NCBI RefSeq assembly: GCF_004402595.1
Contig: NZ_SOFY01000005.1
Location: 1 to 64,000 of the forward strand
DNA length: 64,000 bases
Direction of reading: 5' to 3'
Source of the DNA: Cryobacterium shii
Lineage (GTDB): Bacteria > Actinomycetota > Actinomycetes > Actinomycetales > Microbacteriaceae
Shown here: positions 35,296 to 44,155 of the stretch, one piece after another
Layout of the letters: each line of letters begins with the position of its first letter
Numbering within the stretch: position 1 is the stretch's first letter
Notes under the pieces: generated by a model
Databases searched by the model: none
What the model saw: only the letters and a program-made list of their open reading frames with translations
What the model was told of the DNA's origin: nothing
Made by a program: the position numbers and the translations under genes

Positions 35296-37563
35296 TTGCA
35301 GTCGAAGTCAGGTGCTGATTACCGTCGCCGACTCGGCGTGTACATCGCCAGTCCGGGCACGAAGCTCATGTGGGTCATGGCATTACTGGTCTCCGCCTAT
35401 GTGGCCGGACTGCTGTTGCCCGGCGACGCTCCCCGCCCCCTGCTCGACGGTTGGCTCGCGGGCCTGATCAAACTGGCTCTCGTCGGTGTCTGCTGGGCAT
35501 CCGCGGCCAGAACGAGCTTCCGTCGTCCTGAACTCCTGCTGACCGCCGCGGGTGTCACCCTGGTCGGCATTTCCGACACCTACCTCCTCCTGGTTCCGGC
35601 GGATGTCCGACCGGTCGCCTTCCCGGCGCCGAACAACGTCGGCTACCTCGGGTTCTACGTTCTGATGCTGTCCGTGCTCGTGATCCTGCTGCGCCGCCAG
35701 ATCCGCACCACAACCTGGTCGGTGGTGCTGGACAGCACCATCGGTGTCCTCGGCGCGTCCTCGGCGCTGGTCGTTCTGCTCACTCCCGTGCTGTTATCGA
35801 TCGATGAGAACGGGACGGGCCTCTCCCTGGCACCGGGCATGGGCAACCCCCTGTTCACGCTGCTGCTGGTGGCCGGCATCGCCGGCATCGCGATCTCGCA
35901 GGGCCCGGTAGACAAGCGACGGTGGATCCTGTTCGTGCTCGGCCTGGTGATCTTCGCCTCCACCAACATCGTCTACGCCCTGATCGGCACCGGCTACGTG
36001 GTGGGCACCCCGCTGGACGCCGGCTGGGCCGTCGGCCTGGCCCTGATCGCCACCTGGACGGATGCCGCCGCCAACCCCGAGACGGCGTCGCCCCATTATG
36101 TGAACGGTACGGCCGCTCTCGCGCTGCCCGCCATCTCCACTGCGGCCGGCCTCGGTGTTCTCATCCTGGCCAGCCAGGTCCCGATTCCTGCGTTCGCGGT
36201 CGGGCTCGCGGCCACGACCATGGCCCTGGCCGCCATCCCGCTGGTCTCCCGGCAGGTGGCCCTGCGGCGCCAGGCGAGGACGGACGACTTGACCGGGCTG
36301 CCCAATCGCCGCGCCCTGTATGCCGGCGTCTCCCTGCGCCTCAGCACCGACCGCAGCCAGCGTCGCGCGTTGTTGCTCCTGGACCTGGACCGCTTCAAGG
36401 AGGTCAACGACAGCCTGGGACATGACGCAGGCGACCGTCTCCTGGTGCAGGTCGGTGACCGCCTGCTGAGCGTGCTCCGCACCGGGGACCTCCTCGCCCG
36501 GGTGGGCGGCGACGAATTCGCGATCCTGCTCGACCATTCCGGCCAGGTCGAGGCTGAGTCCGTGGCCGCCAAGCTGCGAAACGTGCTGGCGGCGCCATTC
36601 ACGTTGGAGGGAATCGCCCTGCAGATCAGCGTCAGTATCGGGATCGCGCTGTATCCCGAGCAGGGCGACGACCTGACCGCCCTGCTGCGCAAGGCCGACA
36701 TGGCGATGTACAAGGCCAAGTCGAACAACAGCGGTCACCACGTCTATCGCAGCGTGGACAACAGCCACGGCGAGACCAGGCTCCGCACCCTGCAGGAGCT
36801 GCGCGTCGCCCTGGAGAACGACCAGCTGGTGCTGCACTTCCAGCCGAAGATCGACCTGTCGGCGGGCATCGTCCACAGCGTCGAGGCCCTCGTGCGCTGG
36901 AACCACCCCACGCGTGGCCTGCTCTTCCCCGATCAGTTCCTCGCCCTGGTCGAAGAGGCCAACCTCATGCACGGCCTCACCCAGGAGGTCCTGCGCAAGG
37001 CCCTCGACCAGGCCCAGGACTGGGCGAGCCAGGGACGACCCCTGACCGTCGCGGTGAATCTGTCGGCCAGCTCCCTGGTCGATGCCGACCTCCCCGAGCG
37101 GGTCGGCGCCATGCTGAAGGCCCGCGACCTGACCGCGAGCGCCCTGATCCTGGAAATCACCGAGGACTTCCTGATGGCCGACCGCGACCGGGCCCGGGAC
37201 ATCCTGGTGCGGCTCCGCGGCAGCGGCATCCGTATCTCCGTCGACGACTTCGGCACCGGTTACAGCTCGCTGGCCTACCTGCGCGATCTACCCATCGACG
37301 AACTCAAGCTCGATCAGTCCTTCGTTTTCCCGATGGCCGAGGACCCCCGGGCCGCAGCCCTGGTGGCCTCGACGATCGACCTCGCGCACGGCCTGGGCCT
37401 GCGGATGGTGGCCGAGGGTGTGGAGAACGCCACCACCTACGACGAACTGGTGCGCTACGGCTGCGACTACGCGCAGGGCTATTTCATGTGCCGGCCCGTT
37501 CCGGCCGCACAGCTGGACCTGTGGATCGCCGCCCGCACGGGCGACCCGGCCAGGTCGCTCTGA
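35296..37563 (+). CDS. Membrane GGDEF-EAL protein (c-di-GMP cyclase/phosphodiesterase), first copy
   Basis: The protein has an N-terminal membrane region of about nine helices, then a GGDEF domain (motif 404-408) and an EAL domain (EAL 530-532). An I-site RTGD lies 5 residues before GGDEF, which implies product inhibition. The EAL domain has NLSASSL, EITEDFLM, DDFGTGYSSL and Lys671 in LKLDQSF, so it appears catalytically complete. The start is uncertain: TTG 35296 follows a GGGGG stretch; GTG 35338 and ATG 35368 are alternatives. The next gene is a paralogue starting 6 bp after the stop. Confidence 0.9.
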   Translation: MQSKSGADYRRRLGVYIASPGTKLMWVMALLVSAYVAGLLLPGDAPRPLLDGWLAGLIKLALVGVCWASAARTSFRRPELLLTAAGVTLVGISDTYLLLVPADVRPVAFPAPNNVGYLGFYVLMLSVLVILLRRQIRTTTWSVVLDSTIGVLGASSALVVLLTPVLLSIDENGTGLSLAPGMGNPLFTLLLVAGIAGIAISQGPVDKRRWILFVLGLVIFASTNIVYALIGTGYVVGTPLDAGWAVGLALIATWTDAAANPETASPHYVNGTAALALPAISTAAGLGVLILASQVPIPAFAVGLAATTMALAAIPLVSRQVALRRQARTDDLTGLPNRRALYAGVSLRLSTDRSQRRALLLLDLDRFKEVNDSLGHDAGDRLLVQVGDRLLSVLRTGDLLARVGGDEFAILLDHSGQVEAESVAAKLRNVLAAPFTLEGIALQISVSIGIALYPEQGDDLTALLRKADMAMYKAKSNNSGHHVYRSVDNSHGETRLRTLQELRVALENDQLVLHFQPKIDLSAGIVHSVEALVRWNHPTRGLLFPDQFLALVEEANLMHGLTQEVLRKALDQAQDWASQGRPLTVAVNLSASSLVDADLPERVGAMLKARDLTASALILEITEDFLMADRDRARDILVRLRGSGIRISVDDFGTGYSSLAYLRDLPIDELKLDQSFVFPMAEDPRAAALVASTIDLAHGLGLRMVAEGVENATTYDELVRYGCDYAQGYFMCRPVPAAQLDLWIAARTGDPARSL

Positions 37564-37568
37564 TCGGG

Positions 37569-39887
37569 GTGACATCGACCGGGACCTCGACCGGTACCTC
37601 GACCGGGATGTCGGCCGGGGACACCTCGATCCGCGGGCTGGCGAGGACCCTGCTGCTCCTGCTCGCCGGCCTCCTCGTCGTTGCCTACGCCGTGGGCCTG
37701 GTGGTGAAGGGCTCGGGGTTCAGCCCGCTGGTCGACGGCTGGCTGGCCATGGTCTCCGAGTGGGTCCCCGTGCTCATCGCCTGGCTCGCCTTGCGCCGGG
37801 TCGGCGGGGGCCGCATCGAGGTGGCCCTGGCGGCCGCCGCTCTCACCGCGAACGCGCTGGCGGACACGTACTACCTGGCGTCGACGGATTCCGGCGGTGC
37901 GGCGCCGTTCCCCTCGCCGGCAGACGCGGGTTACCTCCTGTTCTACGCCCTGATGCTGGGCGCGCTGGCCGTGCTCGTCAACCGCCGGCTCCGCGGATCG
38001 GCGTGGTCGGTGCTCCTCGACAGCGCCGTCGGCTCCCTGGGCGCCGCCGCCGTGCTGGCAGTGCTGCTCAGCCCCGTGCTGGACTCCGCGACGTCGGGTC
38101 CGGTCTCCCTCACCATGGCGGTCGCTACCGCCTACCCGGTCCTGGACCTTCTGCTGGTCGCGGCCGTCGCCGTGATCGTCGCCACCCACGGTCCGACGTC
38201 CGGCCGCCGCTGGCTCCTGCTCGTCGCGGGACTGCTCGTCTTCGCCACCGCCGACACGGCCTTCGCCCTGTTGGGCGGCGGCTACCTCGTCGGCACCCCG
38301 CTGAACGCGAGCTGGAACATCGGCACGCTGCTGATCGCCCTCTGGGTTGATCGCTCCACCACCCCGCTGCCCTTGCCGAGCCGCCCGGTCACGAACGTGT
38401 CTGCCCTCGCCGTTCCGGCGGTGTCGACCCTGGCCGGACTGGGTGTGCTGCTCCTGGCCAGCCAGGTTCCCGTGTCCGGCCCGGCCGTCGGTCTGGCCGG
38501 CGCGACCATGGCCCTGGCCGCGATCCCCCTCGTCGCGAGGCAACGCGTGCTGCGCCTCCTCGCCCGAACCGACGACCTCACGGGTCTCCGCAACCGCCGG
38601 GCGTTCAACACGGATGTCCCGCTCCGCCTGGCCGCATCCGAGCACCGCCACAGCGCCCTGCTCCTGCTGGATCTCGACCGGTTCAAGGAGGTCAACGACA
38701 GCCTCGGCCATGACGTCGGCGACCGGCTGCTGATCCAGGTCGGCATCCGTCTGTCGCAGCAGCTGCGTTCCGGGGACCTTCTGGCCCGGCTGGGCGGCGA
38801 CGAGTTCGCGATCCTGCTCGGCGACTCGACCAGGGAGGACGCGGCGACCAGGGCCGAAAAGCTGCGCTCCGCACTGGCCGTGCCGTTCACGCTCCACGGG
38901 ATCGCGCTGCAGACCAGCGTCAGCATCGGCATCTCCCTCTACCCCGAGCAGGGACAGGACGTGATCGCCCTGCTCCGCAAGGCGGACATGGCGATGTACA
39001 AGGCCAAAACCACGCACACCGAGCACACCGGGCACAAAGTCTATGACAGCGAGGACGACAGCCACGGCGACATCCGTCTGCGCACCCTGCAGGACCTGCG
39101 GTTCGCCCTCACCGATGACCAGCTGGTGCTGCACTACCAGCCCAAGGTCGACCTTGTCACCGGGGACGTGCAGGACGTCGAGGCCCTCGTGCGCTGGAAC
39201 CACCCCACCCGGGGCATGCTCATGCCGGACCAGTTCATCGAACTGGTCGAAGAGGCCGGGCTGATGCACGCGCTGACGCAGGAGGTGCTGCGGAAAGCCC
39301 TGGACCAGGCGGCCGTCTGGCAGGCCCAGGGGCATCCGTTGCGGATCGCCGTCAACTTGTCGGCCAGTTCCCGCGTGGACATGGAGCTGCCGGAGCGGAT
39401 CGGAGCCATGATCTCCGCCCGCGGGCTGACCGCGGCGGCACTGACCCTGGAAATCACCGAGGAGTTCCTCCTGAACGACCGGGATCGGGCCCGCGCCATC
39501 CTGACCCGGCTGCGCGGTCAGGGCATTCGCATCTCGGTGGACGACTTCGGCACCGGCTACAGCTCGCTGGCCTATCTCCGCGACCTGCCGATCGAGGAGC
39601 TCAATCTCGACCAGTCCTTCGTCTTCCCGATGGTGGACGATGCCCGGGCCGCGACCCTGGTCTCTTCGGCCATTGCGCTCGCCCACAGCCTCGGCCTGCG
39701 CATGGTGGCCGAGGGCGTGGACAATATGGCGGCCTACGACAAGTTGATCGGTTACGGCTGCGACTTCGCGCAGGGGTATCACCTCTCGCGCCCGGTCTCC
39801 GCCGCCGTTCTCGACGACTGGCTCGCCGCGCGGGGCGCGCCGCCCGAACTCGTGCCCGCCGCTCCCGTCGCTCCCGCCGCCCTGTAG
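37569..39887 (+). CDS. Membrane GGDEF-EAL protein, second copy with altered EAL Lys
   Basis: This is a tandem paralogue of the preceding gene with the same architecture: multi-helix N-terminal membrane part, GGDEF at 409-413 preceded by the I-site RSGD, and EAL at 538-540. The EAL-domain Lys of the LKLDQ motif is replaced by Asn679 (LNLDQSF). This Lys is needed for efficient catalysis in studied EAL enzymes, so phosphodiesterase activity may be weak while the cyclase motif is intact. GTG 37569 is chosen; ATG 37608 is an alternative. An N-terminal STGTSTGTSTG stretch would be encoded by repeats. Confidence 0.88.
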   Translation: MTSTGTSTGTSTGMSAGDTSIRGLARTLLLLLAGLLVVAYAVGLVVKGSGFSPLVDGWLAMVSEWVPVLIAWLALRRVGGGRIEVALAAAALTANALADTYYLASTDSGGAAPFPSPADAGYLLFYALMLGALAVLVNRRLRGSAWSVLLDSAVGSLGAAAVLAVLLSPVLDSATSGPVSLTMAVATAYPVLDLLLVAAVAVIVATHGPTSGRRWLLLVAGLLVFATADTAFALLGGGYLVGTPLNASWNIGTLLIALWVDRSTTPLPLPSRPVTNVSALAVPAVSTLAGLGVLLLASQVPVSGPAVGLAGATMALAAIPLVARQRVLRLLARTDDLTGLRNRRAFNTDVPLRLAASEHRHSALLLLDLDRFKEVNDSLGHDVGDRLLIQVGIRLSQQLRSGDLLARLGGDEFAILLGDSTREDAATRAEKLRSALAVPFTLHGIALQTSVSIGISLYPEQGQDVIALLRKADMAMYKAKTTHTEHTGHKVYDSEDDSHGDIRLRTLQDLRFALTDDQLVLHYQPKVDLVTGDVQDVEALVRWNHPTRGMLMPDQFIELVEEAGLMHALTQEVLRKALDQAAVWQAQGHPLRIAVNLSASSRVDMELPERIGAMISARGLTAAALTLEITEEFLLNDRDRARAILTRLRGQGIRISVDDFGTGYSSLAYLRDLPIEELNLDQSFVFPMVDDARAATLVSSAIALAHSLGLRMVAEGVDNMAAYDKLIGYGCDFAQGYHLSRPVSAAVLDDWLAARGAPPELVPAAPVAPAAL

Positions 39888-39923
39888 CCCTGTAGCCCCG
39901 CCGCCCCGTAGCCCCGCCGCCCC

Positions 39924-39995
39924 GTAGCCCCGAGAGTTCCCGTAGCCCCGAGAGTTCCCGTAGCCCCGAGAGTTCCCGTAGCCCCGAGAGTTCCC
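39924..39995 (+). repeat. Four tandem 18-bp repeats
   Basis: GTAGCCCCGAGAGTTCCC occurs four times without gaps, preceded by two related GTAGCCCCGCCGCCCC units. The array ends within 6 bp of the arm of palindrome family 2, copy A. It lies between the second GGDEF-EAL gene and the P-type ATPase gene. Confidence 0.9.
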
Positions 39996-40047
39996 GTTCC
40001 GGTCGAGAGTGACCGGCATACCGGCCGCGCTCGACCGGAACGGGAAC
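39990..40047 (+). repeat. Palindrome family 2, copy A (58 bp)
   Basis: The 27-bp arms GTTCCCGTTCCGGTCGAGAG... and ...CTCGACCGGAACGGGAAC pair with few mismatches around a CATA loop. The first 20 bases of the left arm are identical in copy B and the core TTCCGGTCGAGAG is shared with copy C. It abuts the 18-bp tandem repeats. Confidence 0.88.
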
Positions 40048-40365
40048 AGTCACGGTGCCCTTGTCGAGCGGCGCGCGGCGGAGTAGAAAACGGGTGGACC
40101 GGTCTTCGTCCATCGGGCGTCCGACGCCGATCCCGTGGGTGACGTAGCCCTCGAAATCACCGGCCGGGGCATACCGGGTGATGGCGTCGTAACCGATCAC
40201 GGCCGGGGGAGCGGAGACGACGCTCGACTCCGTGCCGCAGACGCCGGTGCGGGTGTACGAAGTGGAGAAGATCGAGCAGGGCCGGCACCTCTACGTCGTG
40301 GCGATCCAGATCGACTCCAGCCAGTGGCGCTGAGCGCGCGCCGTGGGGCACAGCCGTGAGGGGCG
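40048..40365. pseudogene. Degraded coding remnant between two palindrome copies
   Basis: This 318-bp stretch is bracketed by two copies of palindrome family 2. On the minus strand, about 40200 to 40080 reads VIGYDAITRYAPAGDFEGYV and then VTHGIGVGRPMDEDRSTRFL, which looks protein-like. On the plus strand, positions about 40214-40333 read VYEVEKIEQGRHLYVVAIQI before a stop. The two cannot both be genes, no full start-to-stop reading frame fits either, and I do not recognise a family. Confidence 0.35.
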
Positions 40366-40429
40366 ACTGTTCCCGTTCCGGTCGAGAGTGACCGGCACAG
40401 CGGCCACTCTCGACCGGAACGGGAACAGT
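40366..40429 (+). repeat. Palindrome family 2, copy B (64 bp)
   Basis: The 29-bp arms from ACTGTTCCCGTTCCGGTCG (left) and their complement (right) differ at one position. The loop is GCACAG. It lies 130 bp before the P-type ATPase start. Between copy B and the gene, 40492-40548 carries imperfect 9-bp ACACCGGAG/ACACCGAAG repeats. Confidence 0.9.
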
Positions 40430-40558
40430 GGCCGGATCTAGACTGGGCTGGACCCGGGCTCCCGGGGCGGCACCCGGTGGACCGGGAGCGGCACCGGACA
40501 CTCCGGAGACACCGGACACCGAAGACACCGAAGACACCGGAGACGAGGACCTCTGCAG

Positions 40559-43432
40559 ATGGACGCGTCGGTTCCAGCGGAGCAACCCGGGCAGGGTGAG
40601 CCGGGCCTCGAGCCGTCAGCGGTCGACCCGTCACGCGTCGACGCGTCACTCGTCGACGCGTCCCTGGTTGATGCCGGCGAGATCGCCCGCCGCCTCGAGG
40701 TCGATGTCACGACCGGGCTGTCCACCGACGAGGCTGCCCGGCGCTTGGCGGCCGACGGACCGAACGCGTTGCGCACGGTGCGGCCCGTGCCCGGCTGGCG
40801 CAAGATCCTCGCCCAGTTTCAGGACCCCCTGATCTACCTGCTGCTGGTCGCCACCGCGGTGTCGATCGGGGCCTGGCTGATCGAGGGCGCCGCCGGGCTG
40901 CCCGTCGACGCCATCGTGATCGCCGCGATCGTCATTCTCAACGCCGTGCTCGGCTTCGTGCAGGAGGCGCGGGCCGACAACGCGGTCGCCGCCCTGGCCA
41001 CCATGACCGCGGCATCCTCGACCGTGCTGCGCGGCGGCCTGCTCACGACCGTGCCCAGCACCGAGCTGGTGCGCGGGGATCTGCTCGTGCTCGGCGAGGG
41101 CGACAGCGTGGGGGCGGATGCCCGGCTCACCGAGGCGACCGCGCTCCGCATCGCGGAGGCCTCCCTGACCGGCGAGAGCCAGTCCGTGACCAAAGACCCG
41201 CGCACCCTCCCCGCGGCCGTCGGGCTCGGCGACCGCCTGAACATGGTCTTCAAGGCGACCGCGGTCAGCGAGGGCGTCGGTCGGGCCGTCGTCACGGGTA
41301 CCGGCATGGACACCGAGGTGGGCGTCATCGCGACCATGCTCGACAGCACGCAGGCGCACCCCACCCCGCTGCAGGACGAGATCAGCCACATCGGCAAACT
41401 GCTCAGCATGGTGGTCATCGCGATCGCCCTCGTCGTGATGCTCACGATCGTGCTCGCGCAGGGCGTGTCCACCCCCGCCGACTTCGTCACGGTGTTCCTG
41501 CTGGGGGTCTCCCTCGCCGTGGCCGCCGTCCCCGAGGGGCTGCCGGCGATCCTGTCGGTGATCCTCTCCATCGGGGTGCAACGGATGGCGCGGCAGAACG
41601 CCGTGGTCAAGAGCCTGAAATCCGTGGAGACGCTCGGTTCCGCATCCGTGATCTGCTGCGACAAAACCGGCACGCTGACCCGCAACGAGATGACGATCCA
41701 GCGGGTGCTGACCGCGTCGGGGCGGGTCGAGGTGACCGGGGTCGGCTACCGCCCCGAGGGCGAGGTGCGCCACGGCGGGGCGCCGCTCACCGACCCGGCC
41801 CTGCGCTACGAGACGCAGCTCGTGCTGGGCGCCGGCTCTCTCGCCGGCAACGCGCAGCTGGCGGAGCGGGACGGTGAGTGGGAGATCCAGGGCGACCCGA
41901 CCGAGGCCGCGTTCCTGGTGGCCGCGGCCAAACTCGAGGGCACGACCGTGCACATGGCCCGGTTCGACCGGCTCGGGGAGATGCCGTTCACCTCGGAGCG
42001 CAAGATGATGTCTACCCTGCACCAGGAGCGAAGCGACGGCAGCCTGCGCATCTTCAGCAAGGGCGCGCCCGACGTTCTGCTGCACCGGTGCACGCGCCTG
42101 CAGGTCGGCGAGACCATCGTGCCCCTGGACGACGAGTCGCGGCGGCGGCTGCTGGCCGACATTCAGGAGCTTTCCGCGCAGGCGTTCCGCACCCTGGGCG
42201 TCGCCTACAGCAGCGCCGACGAGAACACCGCCCCGCTGGATGAGGCCGACGAACGCGACCTGATCTACGCCGGGGTCGTCGGCATCATCGATCCGCCGCG
42301 CGACGAGGTCACGGCGGCGATCGCGGAGGCCCACCGCGCCGACGTGCGGGTGGTGATGATCACCGGGGACCACCCGGGCACGGCGGCCCGGATCGCGAGC
42401 GACCTGGGCATCGACCGGCCCGGGGCGACCGCGCTGTCGGGAGCGGATCTCGACCGCCTCGACGAGGCGGGGCTGCGGGAGGCGGTGCGCGGGACATCCG
42501 TTTTCGCCCGCGTCTCCCCCCGCCACAAGCTGCGCATCGTCGACGCCCTCCAGGCGAACGGCGACATCGTGGCGATGACCGGCGACGGCGTCAACGACGC
42601 GCCGGCCCTGAAATCCGCGGACATCGGCGTGGCCATGGGAATCACCGGCACGGAGGTGACGAAGGAGTCCGCGAAGATGATCCTGGTCGACGACAACTTC
42701 GCCACCATCGTGGCCGCCGTGCGGGCCGGGCGGGTGATCCTGGACAACATCAAGAAGTTCCTGCGCTACCTGCTTTCCTCGAACATGGGCGAGGTGCTCA
42801 CGGTGTTCCTCGGCGTGCTCCTGGCCGGAGTACTGGGGCTCACCGGCGCGAGCACCGAGACCGTGGTGCTGCCGCTTCTGGTCACCCAGATCCTCTGGAT
42901 CAACCTCGTCACCGATTCCGGGCCGGCCCTGGCGATGGGCGTCGACCCCGAGATCGACGACGTGATGGCGCGCCCGCCGCGGCGCATCACCGACCGGGCG
43001 ATCGACCGGCGGATGTGGGTGGGCATCATGTCCACCGGCCTGGTCATGGCCATGGTCACCCTCGCCACCATCGATCTGTTCCTGCCCGGTGGTCTCCTGC
43101 CTGCGCTGGACCCCGGCAGCGACGGCCTGACCGTGGCGCGCACCGCCGGCTTCACCACCCTCGTCTTCGCCCAGCTGTTCAACACCCTGAACGCCCGCTC
43201 GGAGTCGACCAGCGCCTTCCACCGCCTGTTCGTGAACCGGTGGCTGTGGGGTGCGATCCTGCTGGCCGTGCTGCTTCAGGTCGCCGTGGTGCAACTCCCG
43301 GTGCTGCAGGCCGCGTTCGGCACCGCCTCGATGGACCCGCTGCACTGGCTGGTCTGTGTGGGCATGGCTTCGCTCGTGCTGTGGGTCGAGGAACTGCGCA
43401 AACGGATGCTGCGCTCGCTCGGCCGCGCCTGA
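40559..43432 (+). CDS. P-type cation-transporting ATPase (PII type)
   Basis: This 957-aa integral membrane pump has the phosphorylation site Asp368 in CCDKTGTLTRNE, an actuator TGES loop (SLTGESQSV), PEGLP in M4, and MTGDGVNDAPALKSADIGVA. The M5/M6 segment NLVTDSGPALAMGVD suggests Ca2+, Mg2+ or similar divalent ions, but the cation cannot be fixed. N-terminal residues about 20-40 contain VDASLVDA-type repeats. The gene is flanked by repeats on both sides (40492-40548 and 43491-43712). Confidence 0.92.
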   Translation: MDASVPAEQPGQGEPGLEPSAVDPSRVDASLVDASLVDAGEIARRLEVDVTTGLSTDEAARRLAADGPNALRTVRPVPGWRKILAQFQDPLIYLLLVATAVSIGAWLIEGAAGLPVDAIVIAAIVILNAVLGFVQEARADNAVAALATMTAASSTVLRGGLLTTVPSTELVRGDLLVLGEGDSVGADARLTEATALRIAEASLTGESQSVTKDPRTLPAAVGLGDRLNMVFKATAVSEGVGRAVVTGTGMDTEVGVIATMLDSTQAHPTPLQDEISHIGKLLSMVVIAIALVVMLTIVLAQGVSTPADFVTVFLLGVSLAVAAVPEGLPAILSVILSIGVQRMARQNAVVKSLKSVETLGSASVICCDKTGTLTRNEMTIQRVLTASGRVEVTGVGYRPEGEVRHGGAPLTDPALRYETQLVLGAGSLAGNAQLAERDGEWEIQGDPTEAAFLVAAAKLEGTTVHMARFDRLGEMPFTSERKMMSTLHQERSDGSLRIFSKGAPDVLLHRCTRLQVGETIVPLDDESRRRLLADIQELSAQAFRTLGVAYSSADENTAPLDEADERDLIYAGVVGIIDPPRDEVTAAIAEAHRADVRVVMITGDHPGTAARIASDLGIDRPGATALSGADLDRLDEAGLREAVRGTSVFARVSPRHKLRIVDALQANGDIVAMTGDGVNDAPALKSADIGVAMGITGTEVTKESAKMILVDDNFATIVAAVRAGRVILDNIKKFLRYLLSSNMGEVLTVFLGVLLAGVLGLTGASTETVVLPLLVTQILWINLVTDSGPALAMGVDPEIDDVMARPPRRITDRAIDRRMWVGIMSTGLVMAMVTLATIDLFLPGGLLPALDPGSDGLTVARTAGFTTLVFAQLFNTLNARSESTSAFHRLFVNRWLWGAILLAVLLQVAVVQLPVLQAAFGTASMDPLHWLVCVGMASLVLWVEELRKRMLRSLGRA

Positions 43433-43490
43433 CCGGTCCGTGTGATGCGCTCGTGTGTGCGCTCGCCGCTCGCCCCGCCCGCGACATCCA

Positions 43491-43712
43491 CCCCGCTCAC
43501 CCCGCTCACCCCCGCTCACCCAGCTCCCCCCGCTCACCCCGCTCACCCAGCTCACCCCGCTCACCCAGCTCACCCCGCTCACCCCCGCTCACCCCGCTCA
43601 CCCAGCTCACCCCGCTCACCCAGCTCACCCCGCTCACCCCCGCTCACCCAGCTCCCCCCGCTCACCCAGCTCACCCAGCTCACCCCGCTCACCCCGCTCA
43701 CCCCCGCTCCCC
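43491..43712 (+). repeat. Variable 9-bp tandem repeat after the ATPase gene
   Basis: About 24 units of CTCACCCCG and CTCACCCAG, some with an extra C, fill this 0.2-kb stretch just after the ATPase stop. Read on the minus strand they give Gly-Val-Ser-Trp peptides, but I see no gene. In the 723-bp gap 43433-44155 this array, palindrome copies 3 and 4 and short linkers account for most of the sequence. Confidence 0.85.
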
Positions 43713-43735
43713 GTCTGCCGTTCGCCGCTCGTCCG

Positions 43736-43820
43736 AACGAATTCGACGGAGATTTTGCCAGAATCGGTCCAAAACAGGCTGAAATCAATGTTTTAAATCA
43801 AAATCTCCGTCGAATTGGTT
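43736..43820 (+). repeat. 85-bp palindromic element, copy 3
   Basis: The arms AACGAATTCGACGGAGAT and ATCTCCGTCGAATTGGTT are very well matched, and the centre reads GAATCGGTCCAAAACAGG. It is the first of two closely spaced copies after the tandem repeat. The flanks GTCCG and AGTCG are shared with copy 4. Confidence 0.92.
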
Positions 43821-43902
43821 AGTCGCGGTCTCCACGGTCAGGTCGCAGATAAGGAGGGAGACCGCCGGTCGGACAGACACCTGTGCGCGGCCCTCCCGTC
43901 CG

Positions 43903-43987
43903 AACGAATTAGACGGAGATTCTGCCGAAATCGGGCCAAAACAGCGCGCAATCACCTTTTTAGATCAAAATCTCCGTCGAATTGGTT
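43903..43987 (+). repeat. 85-bp palindromic element, copy 4
   Basis: The left arm is AACGAATTAGACGGAGAT (one change from copy 3), the right arm ATCTCCGTCGAATTGGTT, and the centre begins GAAATCGGGCCAAAACAG. The orientation is the same as copy 3, which starts 167 bp upstream. The flanks match copy 3 on both sides (GTCCG, AGTCG). Nothing else is evident in 43988-44155. Confidence 0.92.
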
Positions 43988-44155
43988 AGTCGTGGGTCGC
44001 CTTGCTCCGCGCCGTTGCCTTGGCCAGCATCCGTGGCTGCAGTGAGCCCGCGCGCAGGCAGAACGGACTTGCCGGGCGGCGCAGCGGGGCAGCTCGGGCC
44101 CGCCGGCGGCTGGGGCGCCCCAGCTCGGGGCCGCCCGCCGGCGCGGGCCCGCCGG

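Noticed and set aside
39924..39995. Possible CRISPR array
   Set aside because: The 18-bp units are directly adjacent with no spacers, and no cas genes are present.
43491..43712. Possible CRISPR array or repeat protein gene
   Set aside because: The units are 9-10 bp, contiguous and lack spacers. The minus-strand frame reads as simple Gly-Val-Ser repeats without start or domain support.
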